A stretch of DNA of 64,000 nucleotides from Paraburkholderia polaris. GTDB taxonomy: Bacteria > Pseudomonadota > Gammaproteobacteria > Burkholderiales > Burkholderiaceae. Under the pieces are notes generated by a model. That model was not told where the DNA came from, searched no databases, and was given only the letters and a program-made list of their open reading frames with translations. Within the stretch, counting starts at the first letter, position 1. Every line of letters begins with the position of its first letter. This document shows positions 19,688-26,854 of the stretch, in pieces. The DNA lies in assembly GCF_012927345.1 (NCBI RefSeq), contig NZ_JABBGJ010000002.1, positions 186,001 through 250,000 on the forward strand. Reading direction: 5' to 3'. Made by a program: the position numbers and the translations under genes.

Positions 19688-20291
19688 CTTCTATCATTGC
19701 GTTTTTTTCCTGACTTCCTGTCAGATTCCCGGCAACGTCTGAAGCGTGCTGATTATCGAGTATGGATTGGAGATTTGATGGTCCCGTGCTGTAGAGGCCG
19801 TCTCCTGCGAGATATATTTTCGTGCCGTCTTTGCCCGTTCCATCGGAACTCGTCGCTTTTTGGATTTCCTGTTGCACTATCCAGTTGTTGTAAACCGCTT
19901 CGCCTTCACGATGCAGTCCCATCATAGCGCGCAGATCGTTCGCCGTAACACTCTGATCTGAGGCGGCTGGCCGATACTGGGCGTCATATGCAATATCTGC
20001 CACGGTGTTCTCAAAATGGCCAATCTCATGGGCAAGTTGTCCGACAATCGTTGTGGCAGAAAGCGTAGTCCAGTTTTGCGCGAAGTATATGGCGCTTCCA
20101 TTCCAACCGGTCCCAGTTCCCGTTCCGGTATCTGCCGACATGGCACCAGCTGTCTGCTTCGTAAACGATGTTTGGTAATCCAGCAACTGTGTCACAAGTG
20201 TCGGACTGGAGTTAATTAGCTTGATAGCGTCGGCTGACAATTTAATTGTGCCCCAGAAGGCCTCATTGCCCGTGATGGTTTGAGCTGTCAT
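19593..20291 (-). CDS. Putative secreted HEXXH metalloprotease, N-terminal part (frame broken near 19660)
   Basis: No cleavable signal peptide. LAHEIGH at residues 86-92 is a zinc-metalloprotease HEXXH motif, and HREGEAVYNNW (about 127-137) could supply a third ligand (E130 or E132). The meaningful frame runs to about YGPLP (residue 211). After that it reads a shadow of the next frame and stops at 19593, while the true continuation is in the +1 frame (19124-19687). Skipping one base near 19658-19664 restores a protein of about 390 residues. The ATG overlaps the stop of the upstream gene (ATGA), implying translational coupling. Downstream of a TolC/PrtD/HlyD set, it is the best candidate substrate of that exporter. 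The break could be a mutation, an assembly error or, less likely, programmed. Confidence 0.72.
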   Translation of the reverse strand: MTAQTITGNEAFWGTIKLSADAIKLINSSPTLVTQLLDYQTSFTKQTAGAMSADTGTGTGTGWNGSAIYFAQNWTTLSATTIVGQLAHEIGHFENTVADIAYDAQYRPAASDQSVTANDLRAMMGLHREGEAVYNNWIVQQEIQKATSSDGTGKDGTKIYLAGDGLYSTGPSNLQSILDNQHASDVAGNLTGSQEKNAMIEDAMHVYGPLPTSEPDDRPHDQRGQFADGDRL

Positions 20292-20881
20292 TTCAATTCG
20301 TCCCTTCTATTTTGAAAAAGTGTAATTTCGTGCAAGCAACCTGTTTTTGAAAATAAAAGATATATTTCGAGTTCATTTCTCCTTGAAAATATATAAGTTA
20401 TCTGACCTTGAAATGAGGGGTTCCACTGTGGCTCTCCCTCCCCCCAAGTCGGCGTGAACTGTTCCTTTTTTAAACAAATTTCGGCTTCGTTTATCGCTTC
20501 CGTAAATGATGATTTTTCCGGGGTCGACCGATTAGGCTTAAACTGCCCATAGTTAGCTTTCGGTTTGCCTTCGAAAATTTGCGTTTCGACTGATTTTGCA
20601 GTTGCGATGAACTTCGATGAAACGCCTTCAACAGATTTCGTCGTTGGGTTAAAGACTGTTTCACTAGGTTCAGCGGTGAGTTGGAGTCTGAAAGTCTGCG
20701 CGACATATTCCTCATCGCCTAAGTCGCCGTGTTCAACCAAATCGCGCAGGTCGGAAAAGAAGCGGTCGGGCGTTCTGGCTGCTGTAGATGCAAGCGACTG
20801 GCCGGCGCAGGCTTCAACGATTGTGAGCAAAGTCGCGCAGAGTAGTGCAACGGGATATGCCCTATTTATAAATCTCTTCAT
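20288..20881 (-). CDS. Secreted or periplasmic protein coupled to the HEXXH effector
   Basis: A 197-residue protein with an N-terminal signal sequence (PVALLCATLLTIVEACAG); VEAC is a poor lipobox, so it is either periplasmic or a weak lipoprotein. No family is recognised. Two cysteines in the C-terminal half (EICLKK, TGCLHE) could form a disulfide. Base composition is clearly lower in GC (about 43% over 20521-20580) than the exporter genes. Its TGA overlaps the ATG of the effector (ATGA), so the two are co-translated. Being made first and kept outside the cytoplasm would suit a dedicated immunity protein or chaperone; this is inferred from context only. Confidence 0.75.
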   Translation of the reverse strand: MKRFINRAYPVALLCATLLTIVEACAGQSLASTAARTPDRFFSDLRDLVEHGDLGDEEYVAQTFRLQLTAEPSETVFNPTTKSVEGVSSKFIATAKSVETQIFEGKPKANYGQFKPNRSTPEKSSFTEAINEAEICLKKEQFTPTWGEGEPQWNPSFQGQITYIFSRRNELEIYLLFSKTGCLHEITLFQNRRDELK

Positions 20882-21016
20882 AATTCATGAATTCCCTGTT
20901 TTTTTTGAATGTGATGCGATGCGCTGATTTTTAACGATTTATTTTATCTGTGATGAAATATGAAGACCCTTATTTTTCTGGCGTTTGATGGGACATCCAG
21001 ATCGCGTAGACTGTAT

Positions 21017-21520
21017 TCATCGAAATGCCACCGTTTTCTGCTGCCTCCCCGAGCCTGATTCACATCTTTCTTCTGCCCCATCCACGAGATCAATACTCCA
21101 TGCGGCATCGGTCATGGGGTGGCTGGAAGTATCGATTGGGTTCGCCCAGACTGGATTCGCAAGTTTGACGACGGCATAAGCCGCTCTGGAATCGAGGTAA
21201 GTAGTTCGAGTTTTATTGGATTTGGCGATCATCTTCCCCCCTTCGAAATTCCAGACGCTTTCAATTTTTGACAGTTTTTCGGTGTCTGGATCGGTCACGT
21301 ACAGCTGCCAAGAAGGGGTTAGAAACGAACCGTTTCCTTCTATAAGCCCTCGCGCCGGACGATTGATATTGCCGAGTCTATGCTCAGGTGTGCACTTTCT
21401 TCCTTTGCCAGCGTTTCTTTTTATTGGCGCAAAAGCCATCTGTGATGCTGGATGAGAGGAAGGGGCGCAGCCTGCCAATGGCATCAGACAGACTGCCGAG
21501 GTGGCCAGTTTCCATATCAT
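21017..21520 (-). CDS. Predicted lipoprotein related to 18323-18901
   Basis: 167 residues with a clear lipobox (CLMPLAGC, cysteine at 18). The mature part resembles the lipoprotein at 18323-18901 in KCT, RPARGLIEGNGSFLT, a W-x-L-Y-V-T-D segment and WSIDLVDG close to the C terminus. The family is unknown. It sits in the AT-richer block between the duplicated HlyD tail and the effector pair, on the same strand as the exporter genes. A pair of diverged paralogous lipoproteins flanking an effector is the arrangement seen when immunity genes accumulate; no function is proven. Confidence 0.75.
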   Translation of the reverse strand: MIWKLATSAVCLMPLAGCAPSSHPASQMAFAPIKRNAGKGRKCTPEHRLGNINRPARGLIEGNGSFLTPSWQLYVTDPDTEKLSKIESVWNFEGGKMIAKSNKTRTTYLDSRAAYAVVKLANPVWANPIDTSSHPMTDAAWSIDLVDGAEERCESGSGRQQKTVAFR

Positions 21521-21557
21521 TTGATGCGCGTTGTCGTTCGATTAAAATTGAAACGGA

Positions 21558-21640
21558 TTAATCCAGCGTGGATTTCTGGATGCCATCCCAGAGCGGTTCG
21601 AACAGGTAATCAAACGCACTTTTTCTCTGAGCCTCCGGAT
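21558..21640 (-). pseudogene. Duplicated C-terminal tail of the HlyD gene
   Basis: Minus-strand codons read INPEAQRKSAFDYLFEPLW, then DGIQKSTLD and a TAA stop. The part from AFDYLFEPLWDGIQKS is identical in protein to the end of the membrane-fusion protein at 22009, and the DNA of 21560-21618 matches 22011-22069 with few changes. There is no start codon or gene body. The two HlyD tails flank the small membrane-protein gene, repeating the tail-cargo-tail layout seen at the effector. Confidence 0.8.
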
Positions 21641-21649
21641 TGATTGAAG

Positions 21650-21973
21650 TTAGCTGCACAGTTTTTTGGATGCAACAACGAAGACAGTCAGGACCAAGCC
21701 GAACCCTGCGATGACATATCGACCAAGATTCGCTGAAATAATCGGCTGTGAACCTTGGCTTGTGGTCGCAAACAATCTGAACAGCGCGAATATCGCGCCG
21801 ATAACTGATCCGGCAGTGAGGGCGGCAAGTCCAAAGCCAATCAATATAAAAATACCAGTTGGTAAAGTCCTGTTGAATGGTCTACAACTGAAAGCAAATA
21901 TCGAGCCGTACGAAATCGGAATAAGCAGCAGAAACGCGAAAAAGACAAGGTATGACCGGCTTCTGTTATTCAT
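21650..21973 (-). CDS. Small three-helix membrane protein in the secretion locus
   Basis: 107 residues from ATG 21973 (AGGAAG upstream), with three hydrophobic segments: YLVFFAFLLLIPISYGSIF, GIFILIGFGLAALTAG with VIGAIFALF, and YVIAGFGLVLTVFVVAS. An upstream in-frame start at 22042 would overlap the HlyD gene and has no ribosome site. No family is recognised. It lies between the real and the duplicated HlyD tails, so it arrived with, or was trapped by, that duplication. An inner-membrane immunity protein or exporter accessory is possible but unproven. Confidence 0.7.
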   Translation of the reverse strand: MNNRSRSYLVFFAFLLLIPISYGSIFAFSCRPFNRTLPTGIFILIGFGLAALTAGSVIGAIFALFRLFATTSQGSQPIISANLGRYVIAGFGLVLTVFVVASKKLCS

Positions 21974-22008
21974 GACTCTTCCTATATATGTATGTGTGTA
22001 GTTGTGTC

Positions 22009-23403
22009 CTAATCCCGCATGGATTTCTGGATGCCGTCCCAAAGCGGTTCAAACAGGTAATCAAACGCGGTCCGTGAGCGCGTCTTGATAAACACTTCCG
22101 CCCGCAGTCCCGGCCCGAGCTGAATCGGCTCACGCGCCGTTCTGTTAGCGCGCGCAATGACGGCAGCCGGAATCTCGATATGCGCCAGATAGAACGGCTG
22201 CCGCGTCTCCTTCTCGTTCAGCGAATCTGCTGAGAGATACGTCACCGTGCCCTCAAGTACGGGAGAGGTTCGCGGGTTGTATGCGGTCAGCCGAACGTCC
22301 GCCTTACTGCCGGGGAGAATTTCGCGCACGTTGTCGGGCTTGATCTTCGCTTCAACAATTAACGGAGCGCCTGACGGCACCAGATCCAGAAGCGGCTCGC
22401 GCGGACCGATCGCCGCGCCGATTGTGTGAACCATGAGTCCGACGACCTCGCCGTCGACCGGTGCGACGATCCTGGTGCGCGTTTCGATATCCTGGGCCGG
22501 ACGTAACTGATCGGTGACCTGCTGGATTTTGGCCGTCGTGTCCTTCAGTTGCGTGTCGGCCGACTTCACATAGTCATTGCGCAGCGCTGCGATCTTCAGG
22601 TCGAGATCGGTTTGCTTCTGTCGTGCGCGAATCAGTTCCGCCGTATCCGATTGCTGGCGTGACTGGTAATCCGCCGCAGCGCGCCGCAACTCCATCATCT
22701 TTGTTTCGGTCACGTAGCCTTCGCTGCGCAACTGTTCATTGACCTGAAGTTCCTGCTTCGAAATGCCGAGACTTTCACCACTGGTGCGCACAAGCGCGGT
22801 CTCGGTCGCGATTTCCTGGCGGGTCTGGGCCGCCTGCTCCTGCAACAGACGCAACTGGTCGTCCAGAGTCTGCCGTTCGGACTCGAACAGCGTTTGTTCT
22901 CGCCGCAACAGCGCTGCAATGACAGGGTCCGACGAGCGGGCGGCCAACTGCGCGGGAAACGTGAGCGAGCGCCTCATGTCACGCTCCGCTTCGAGTCGTG
23001 CGGCCTTTGCTTCATCGTCGGCCAGTTGCGATTGCAACGCTGCGACTTCGGCATCGGGCCGCACGCTGTCGAGGGTGAGCAACGCCTCTCCAGCTTTCAC
23101 ATGGTCGCCGTCTTTCACAAGGATGGCCTTAACGATCCCGCCTTCCTGATGCATTACCGTCTTGCGTTCGCCATCGTCACGCACGACACCCTCGGCGACG
23201 ACAGCGCCCGACAGCGGCGCGAGCGCAGCCCAGACGCCGAGCGCACCGCACCCAAGGACAAGCACAAGGCATCCCGATGCAATCGTCTTGCGCGGCAAAC
23301 GCAAGGGCGCGATTGTCCGTTGCGGCCCGGATAGTCGGTCCGGCTCAACCAGCGCGCTGCGGACGCGAGCATGCAGTTCCTTAATGACAGGGCGCAATTT
23401 CAT
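22009..23403 (-). CDS. Type I secretion membrane-fusion protein (HlyD/PrtE family)
   Basis: Periplasmic adaptor linking the ABC exporter to the outer-membrane channel. 464 residues: a cytoplasmic N terminus, one transmembrane helix (about 42-64, CLVLVLGCGALGVWAAL), a lipoyl half-motif (VKAILVKDGDHVKAGEALLTLDS), a long coiled-coil hairpin (about 120-300) and the C-terminal beta-barrel half with TRIVAPVDGEVVGLMVHTIG. The C terminus AFDYLFEPLWDGIQKSMRD is typical of PrtE/AprE-like proteins. Its ATG overlaps the ABC gene stop (ATGA). Base composition matches the chromosome, unlike the genes downstream. Confidence 0.92.
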   Translation of the reverse strand: MKLRPVIKELHARVRSALVEPDRLSGPQRTIAPLRLPRKTIASGCLVLVLGCGALGVWAALAPLSGAVVAEGVVRDDGERKTVMHQEGGIVKAILVKDGDHVKAGEALLTLDSVRPDAEVAALQSQLADDEAKAARLEAERDMRRSLTFPAQLAARSSDPVIAALLRREQTLFESERQTLDDQLRLLQEQAAQTRQEIATETALVRTSGESLGISKQELQVNEQLRSEGYVTETKMMELRRAAADYQSRQQSDTAELIRARQKQTDLDLKIAALRNDYVKSADTQLKDTTAKIQQVTDQLRPAQDIETRTRIVAPVDGEVVGLMVHTIGAAIGPREPLLDLVPSGAPLIVEAKIKPDNVREILPGSKADVRLTAYNPRTSPVLEGTVTYLSADSLNEKETRQPFYLAHIEIPAAVIARANRTAREPIQLGPGLRAEVFIKTRSRTAFDYLFEPLWDGIQKSMRD

Positions 23404-25124
23404 GATGCGGCGATCTCCCGACGCAGTTCATTACCCGACGCAGGGCCTGCCGGTCGGGACTTCGAGCGCGCCCATGCCTCGACCTGCTCACGCGTGCCGA
23501 AGCATTCAATCTGTCCGCTGCGCATCATCATCACGCGGTCGGCGATCGAGAGCACGGCCTGTCTGTGCGTCACCACAACGACGGTTACCCCGTCCCGTTT
23601 CAACCGCAGCAGGGCCGTGTTCAACTGACGTTCGCCATCGGCGTCGAGATTGGCGTTCGGTTCATCGAGCAATACGAGGCGCGGATCACCGTATAGTGCA
23701 CGGGCCAGCGCGATGGCCTGACGTTGACCACCCGATAGTGCCTCCCCGGATTCGCCGATGTCTGTTTCATAGCCATCCGGCAATTTGAGGATCATCTCGT
23801 GCACGCCCGCGCGTTGCGCCGCGAGCACAATCGCCTGGGCATCGTTACTCGCCGGGTTGGGATCGCGCGCAATGTTGCCTGCAACGCTGCCGGAGAAGAG
23901 CTCGACATCCTGTGGCACATAACCCAGATAGCGTCCCAGCGTATCGCGCGGCCACTGGGCAATGTCAGCGCCGTCAAGGCGCACCGTGCCGGATTGCGGT
24001 TCCCACAGGCCAGCCAGAAGCCGCAGTAGCGTCGATTTCCCGGACGCGCTGGAGCCGACAACCACAAGCAGGTGACCGGGACTCAGCGAGAATTGAATGC
24101 CCTTAAGCAGAAGGCGGCCGCGTTGATCGTTGACGCTGTGAACGCTGAAAGTCAGTGCATCGACAGTCAGCCGACCCTCTGGTCGAGGTAACTCGATCGC
24201 GCTGCGTCCAGCCGTCCAGCGATACAGTGCATTCAGTCGGTCCCAGGCCTGCCGCACCTCCGTAAGCTGCTTCCAGCTTCCGAGCATCTGCTCAACGGGG
24301 GCGAGTGCCTTGCCCAGCAGGATGGTCGTGGCAAGCATGACGCCGCCCGTCGCATACTGGTTGATAACGAGCCATGCACCTGCGGCCATCATTACAACCT
24401 GAATGGCCTGACGCAGCGCCTTACCGACATTCCTGTTCAACATTGACGTGTCGGTTACCTGCTCCTGGGCGTCGAGATCCTGGCTCCGTCGGGCTGCCCA
24501 GGCGTCAATCACGGCAGCGTTCATGCCAAGTACCGTCACAATTTCCGCGTTGCGCCCAATCTGCATGGCGATCTGGTCGGTCTCGCGTTGACGTGCCATG
24601 TAGGAGCGCACTCCGCCCCTGGTCAACCTGTCGTTGAGCAGCGTCAGGCAGACCAGAACGATTGCGCTCACCACCGCGATCAGACCGAGCGACCAGTGGA
24701 AGAGGAACATGAGCGCGAGATAGACGACGAGCCAGGGCATATCAAGGAGTGCGATCACTCCCGCGCCAGAAAGGAATGAGCGGAGAGCAGCCACGTCCTG
24801 TGGAGTCGCGAGATCGGGGCGAGGCGTTCGTTTTGCCAGCGTCTCGACGCGGGCCGCCAGCGCCAGCCGGTCCAGCCGGTCCGCGAGTTGCCGGCCGAGA
24901 TCAGCCAGCACGCGGTTGCGCACGATATCCACCGCGAACATCATGAACAACGCAATGGCCATGAAGATCATCAGCATGGCTAAGGTTTCCAGGCTGCGAC
25001 TCGGCAAAACGCGGTCGTACACCTGAAGCAGGTAGAGCGTGGGTGCCAGTACGAGCAGATTGCTCGCGATGCCAAATAAAGTCGCGAATTGCAGATGCCG
25101 CCTGATTGCCTGAAACATCGTCAT
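23400..25124 (-). CDS. Type I secretion ABC exporter (PrtD/AprD family)
   Basis: Inner-membrane exporter ATPase, 574 residues. It has an N-terminal six-helix membrane domain and a C-terminal nucleotide-binding domain with Walker A GSSASGKST (about 355-363), ABC signature LSGGQRQ (about 459), Walker B LVLLDEPNANLD (about 479) and the H-loop VTHRQ. There is no N-terminal C39 peptidase domain, so substrates are expected to carry an uncleaved C-terminal signal rather than a GG leader. PrtD relatives export metalloproteases and lipases, consistent with the HEXXH protein downstream. It begins 3 bp after the TolC gene. Confidence 0.93.
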   Translation of the reverse strand: MTMFQAIRRHLQFATLFGIASNLLVLAPTLYLLQVYDRVLPSRSLETLAMLMIFMAIALFMMFAVDIVRNRVLADLGRQLADRLDRLALAARVETLAKRTPRPDLATPQDVAALRSFLSGAGVIALLDMPWLVVYLALMFLFHWSLGLIAVVSAIVLVCLTLLNDRLTRGGVRSYMARQRETDQIAMQIGRNAEIVTVLGMNAAVIDAWAARRSQDLDAQEQVTDTSMLNRNVGKALRQAIQVVMMAAGAWLVINQYATGGVMLATTILLGKALAPVEQMLGSWKQLTEVRQAWDRLNALYRWTAGRSAIELPRPEGRLTVDALTFSVHSVNDQRGRLLLKGIQFSLSPGHLLVVVGSSASGKSTLLRLLAGLWEPQSGTVRLDGADIAQWPRDTLGRYLGYVPQDVELFSGSVAGNIARDPNPASNDAQAIVLAAQRAGVHEMILKLPDGYETDIGESGEALSGGQRQAIALARALYGDPRLVLLDEPNANLDADGERQLNTALLRLKRDGVTVVVVTHRQAVLSIADRVMMMRSGQIECFGTREQVEAWARSKSRPAGPASGNELRREIAAS

Positions 25125-25127
25125 GTT

Positions 25128-26540
25128 TTATTTCTGGAAGGGCGCGGCCTTCTGGCCGTCATGCGGGTCAAGTTGTGCAAGCGTCGATTCGTCAAGCTGC
25201 GCGACGCTTGCCTTGAGGCGGAGGAACTGCATCAGCGTGTCGTAACGCGCTCTCGCAAGATCGCGCCGCGTGCTGAAGAGTTTGTCCTCGGCGGCGAGAA
25301 CGTCAGCGTTGATGCGCACGCCCACGCGAAAGCCCTTGCGGTCGGACTGGAGGGCCGTTTCAGCGGATCGCTGCGCAGTGCGTAGCGCGGCGATCTGCGC
25401 GAGCCCATCGCGTACGCCGAGAAATGCCTGCTGGGCATCAAGCGCGGCCGAGCGGCGTGCATCCTCGAGATCGTCTTCGGCCTTGTCCCTGAGCGCCAGG
25501 GCTTCGCGCTTTTTGCTCGAGGTTGAAAGGCCGTCGAACAGCGGAATGCTGATCTGGATGCCAATCTCGCCGGATGAAGCCCGGTGGGCGCCCGTATAGA
25601 AGTTAGTCTGTCCGTTGATGAACGCCGCATTGCCGTTACTCGCGTTGCCGACTATCGACACGCTCGGCATATAACCCGCGTCCACCTTGCTGACCTCTCG
25701 TCTTGCGACCTCAAGCGCAATCTGCTGCTGCCTGACGTCCAGCCCGGATGTTTGGGCATCCGATTCCCAAGGATCGGACGAACTGGATGTGAAGGTCGCG
25801 AGGCTTGCGTCTGCATCGAGCGGCTCAACCGCATCGACGGAATGGCCAACTATCTTTTGCAGCGCGGTGTAGCGCCTCGCAAGTTCCCCCTGCGCCTTGA
25901 CGAGATCGGCATGCGCGGAATCGGACGCTGCTTGAGCCTCATCCAGATCGACGACCGTCGCTGCGCCCAGCGCAAAGCTTCGCCGGGTCAGTCCCAGCTG
26001 TTCATCGACCGAGCGCAGATGCTCCTGCGCCAGCAGAAAGGTGTCTTTCGCGGCAAGCGCATCAAAATAGGCCTGCGCCGCACGGAGCAAGAGATCCTGC
26101 TTCGCGCTGGCGAACGTCAAGCCGGCACCGATGACTGAGAGCCTGCTTTCCTGATAGGACTGCCAGTCGTCCCACTTGAATAGCGACTGATTGAACGACA
26201 GGGTCGCCCCCACCGTGGAATAGGGCGCGGCAGGCTGCCCCGGTACATGGATCGCATTCTTGAAATCGGACTGGGTAAGACCGAGGTGCGGAAGCAGCGC
26301 GGCGCGCGCCTCAGGCTCCTTCGCTAGACCCGCGCGATATGACGCTTCGGCACTCGCAAGCGTGGCGTCATGCGCCAGAGCGTCGTCAGCCAGTTGGGAC
26401 AGACTTGCGGCGTGGGCAGCCCCGGTCAGAAAAGACAATGCCAATAGTCCGGAAGCAAGCGCGTGTGAGTGGAAAGGACAAAGGCGGCCGGACTCCGTCG
26501 ATCGGAGTTCAGTGCGAAGCGATCGAAGCATCACAGGCAT
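25128..26540 (-). CDS. TolC-family outer-membrane channel of the type I secretion system
   Basis: 470 residues with a signal peptide (ALASGLLALSFLTGAAHAAS, cleavage near residue 45) and two outer-membrane efflux repeats. The start may instead be the second ATG (26531), giving MLRSLRTELRS. Alpha-helical barrel segments are rich in alanine and glutamate, and there is a typical GIQISIPLFDG strand near residue 320. It is the first gene of the minus-strand exporter operon and is followed at 3 bp by the ABC exporter, making a complete three-part T1SS. Confidence 0.9.
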   Translation of the reverse strand: MPVMLRSLRTELRSTESGRLCPFHSHALASGLLALSFLTGAAHAASLSQLADDALAHDATLASAEASYRAGLAKEPEARAALLPHLGLTQSDFKNAIHVPGQPAAPYSTVGATLSFNQSLFKWDDWQSYQESRLSVIGAGLTFASAKQDLLLRAAQAYFDALAAKDTFLLAQEHLRSVDEQLGLTRRSFALGAATVVDLDEAQAASDSAHADLVKAQGELARRYTALQKIVGHSVDAVEPLDADASLATFTSSSSDPWESDAQTSGLDVRQQQIALEVARREVSKVDAGYMPSVSIVGNASNGNAAFINGQTNFYTGAHRASSGEIGIQISIPLFDGLSTSSKKREALALRDKAEDDLEDARRSAALDAQQAFLGVRDGLAQIAALRTAQRSAETALQSDRKGFRVGVRINADVLAAEDKLFSTRRDLARARYDTLMQFLRLKASVAQLDESTLAQLDPHDGQKAAPFQK

Positions 26541-26854
26541 CCAGCCAGATCGTCATGACCCTCTGGGCAGCGCGGCTGCGCGCATCCGATGCACGGCATT
26601 CTGGCTGCGCGGCACGCAATTCCCGCTGTGGCAAGGTGATTTCGCCCCATCGTTTTATCTCTCCCCTGGCATTTCAAGACGGCGATCGCCGATCCCCAAA
26701 GAAGGGATCCGAGCATTCACTATGAAGTGAGTGCTTAATCAAGTTTTACAGGGGCAGACCAATGGGAGAATCAGACAAATCCGAAATCAAAGCGCCCGAA
26801 AAAGGCGTATGCAAATCGCATCAGGCGGAGATGCGTGAACTACCGAATTGACCT
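26541..26854. promoter_or_regulatory. Upstream region of the T1SS operon
   Basis: 314 bp without a convincing gene between the TolC gene and the DHA2 pump, both on the minus strand. It must hold the exporter promoter. The only visible signal is a short inverted repeat TCACT-atga-AGTGA at 26717-26730. Its role is unknown. Confidence 0.35.

Noticed and set aside
19124..20291. RTX toxin assignment for the T1SS substrate
   Set aside because: No GGxGxDxUx nonapeptides are visible; the repeats are of a different NG-x-G-x-E-x-E-Y type, so I did not call it RTX.
18130..22069. Prophage, insertion sequence or integrative element
   Set aside because: The block is compositionally distinct, but no integrase, transposase, tRNA gene or terminal inverted repeats were found; the direct repeats are gene 3' ends, not element ends.
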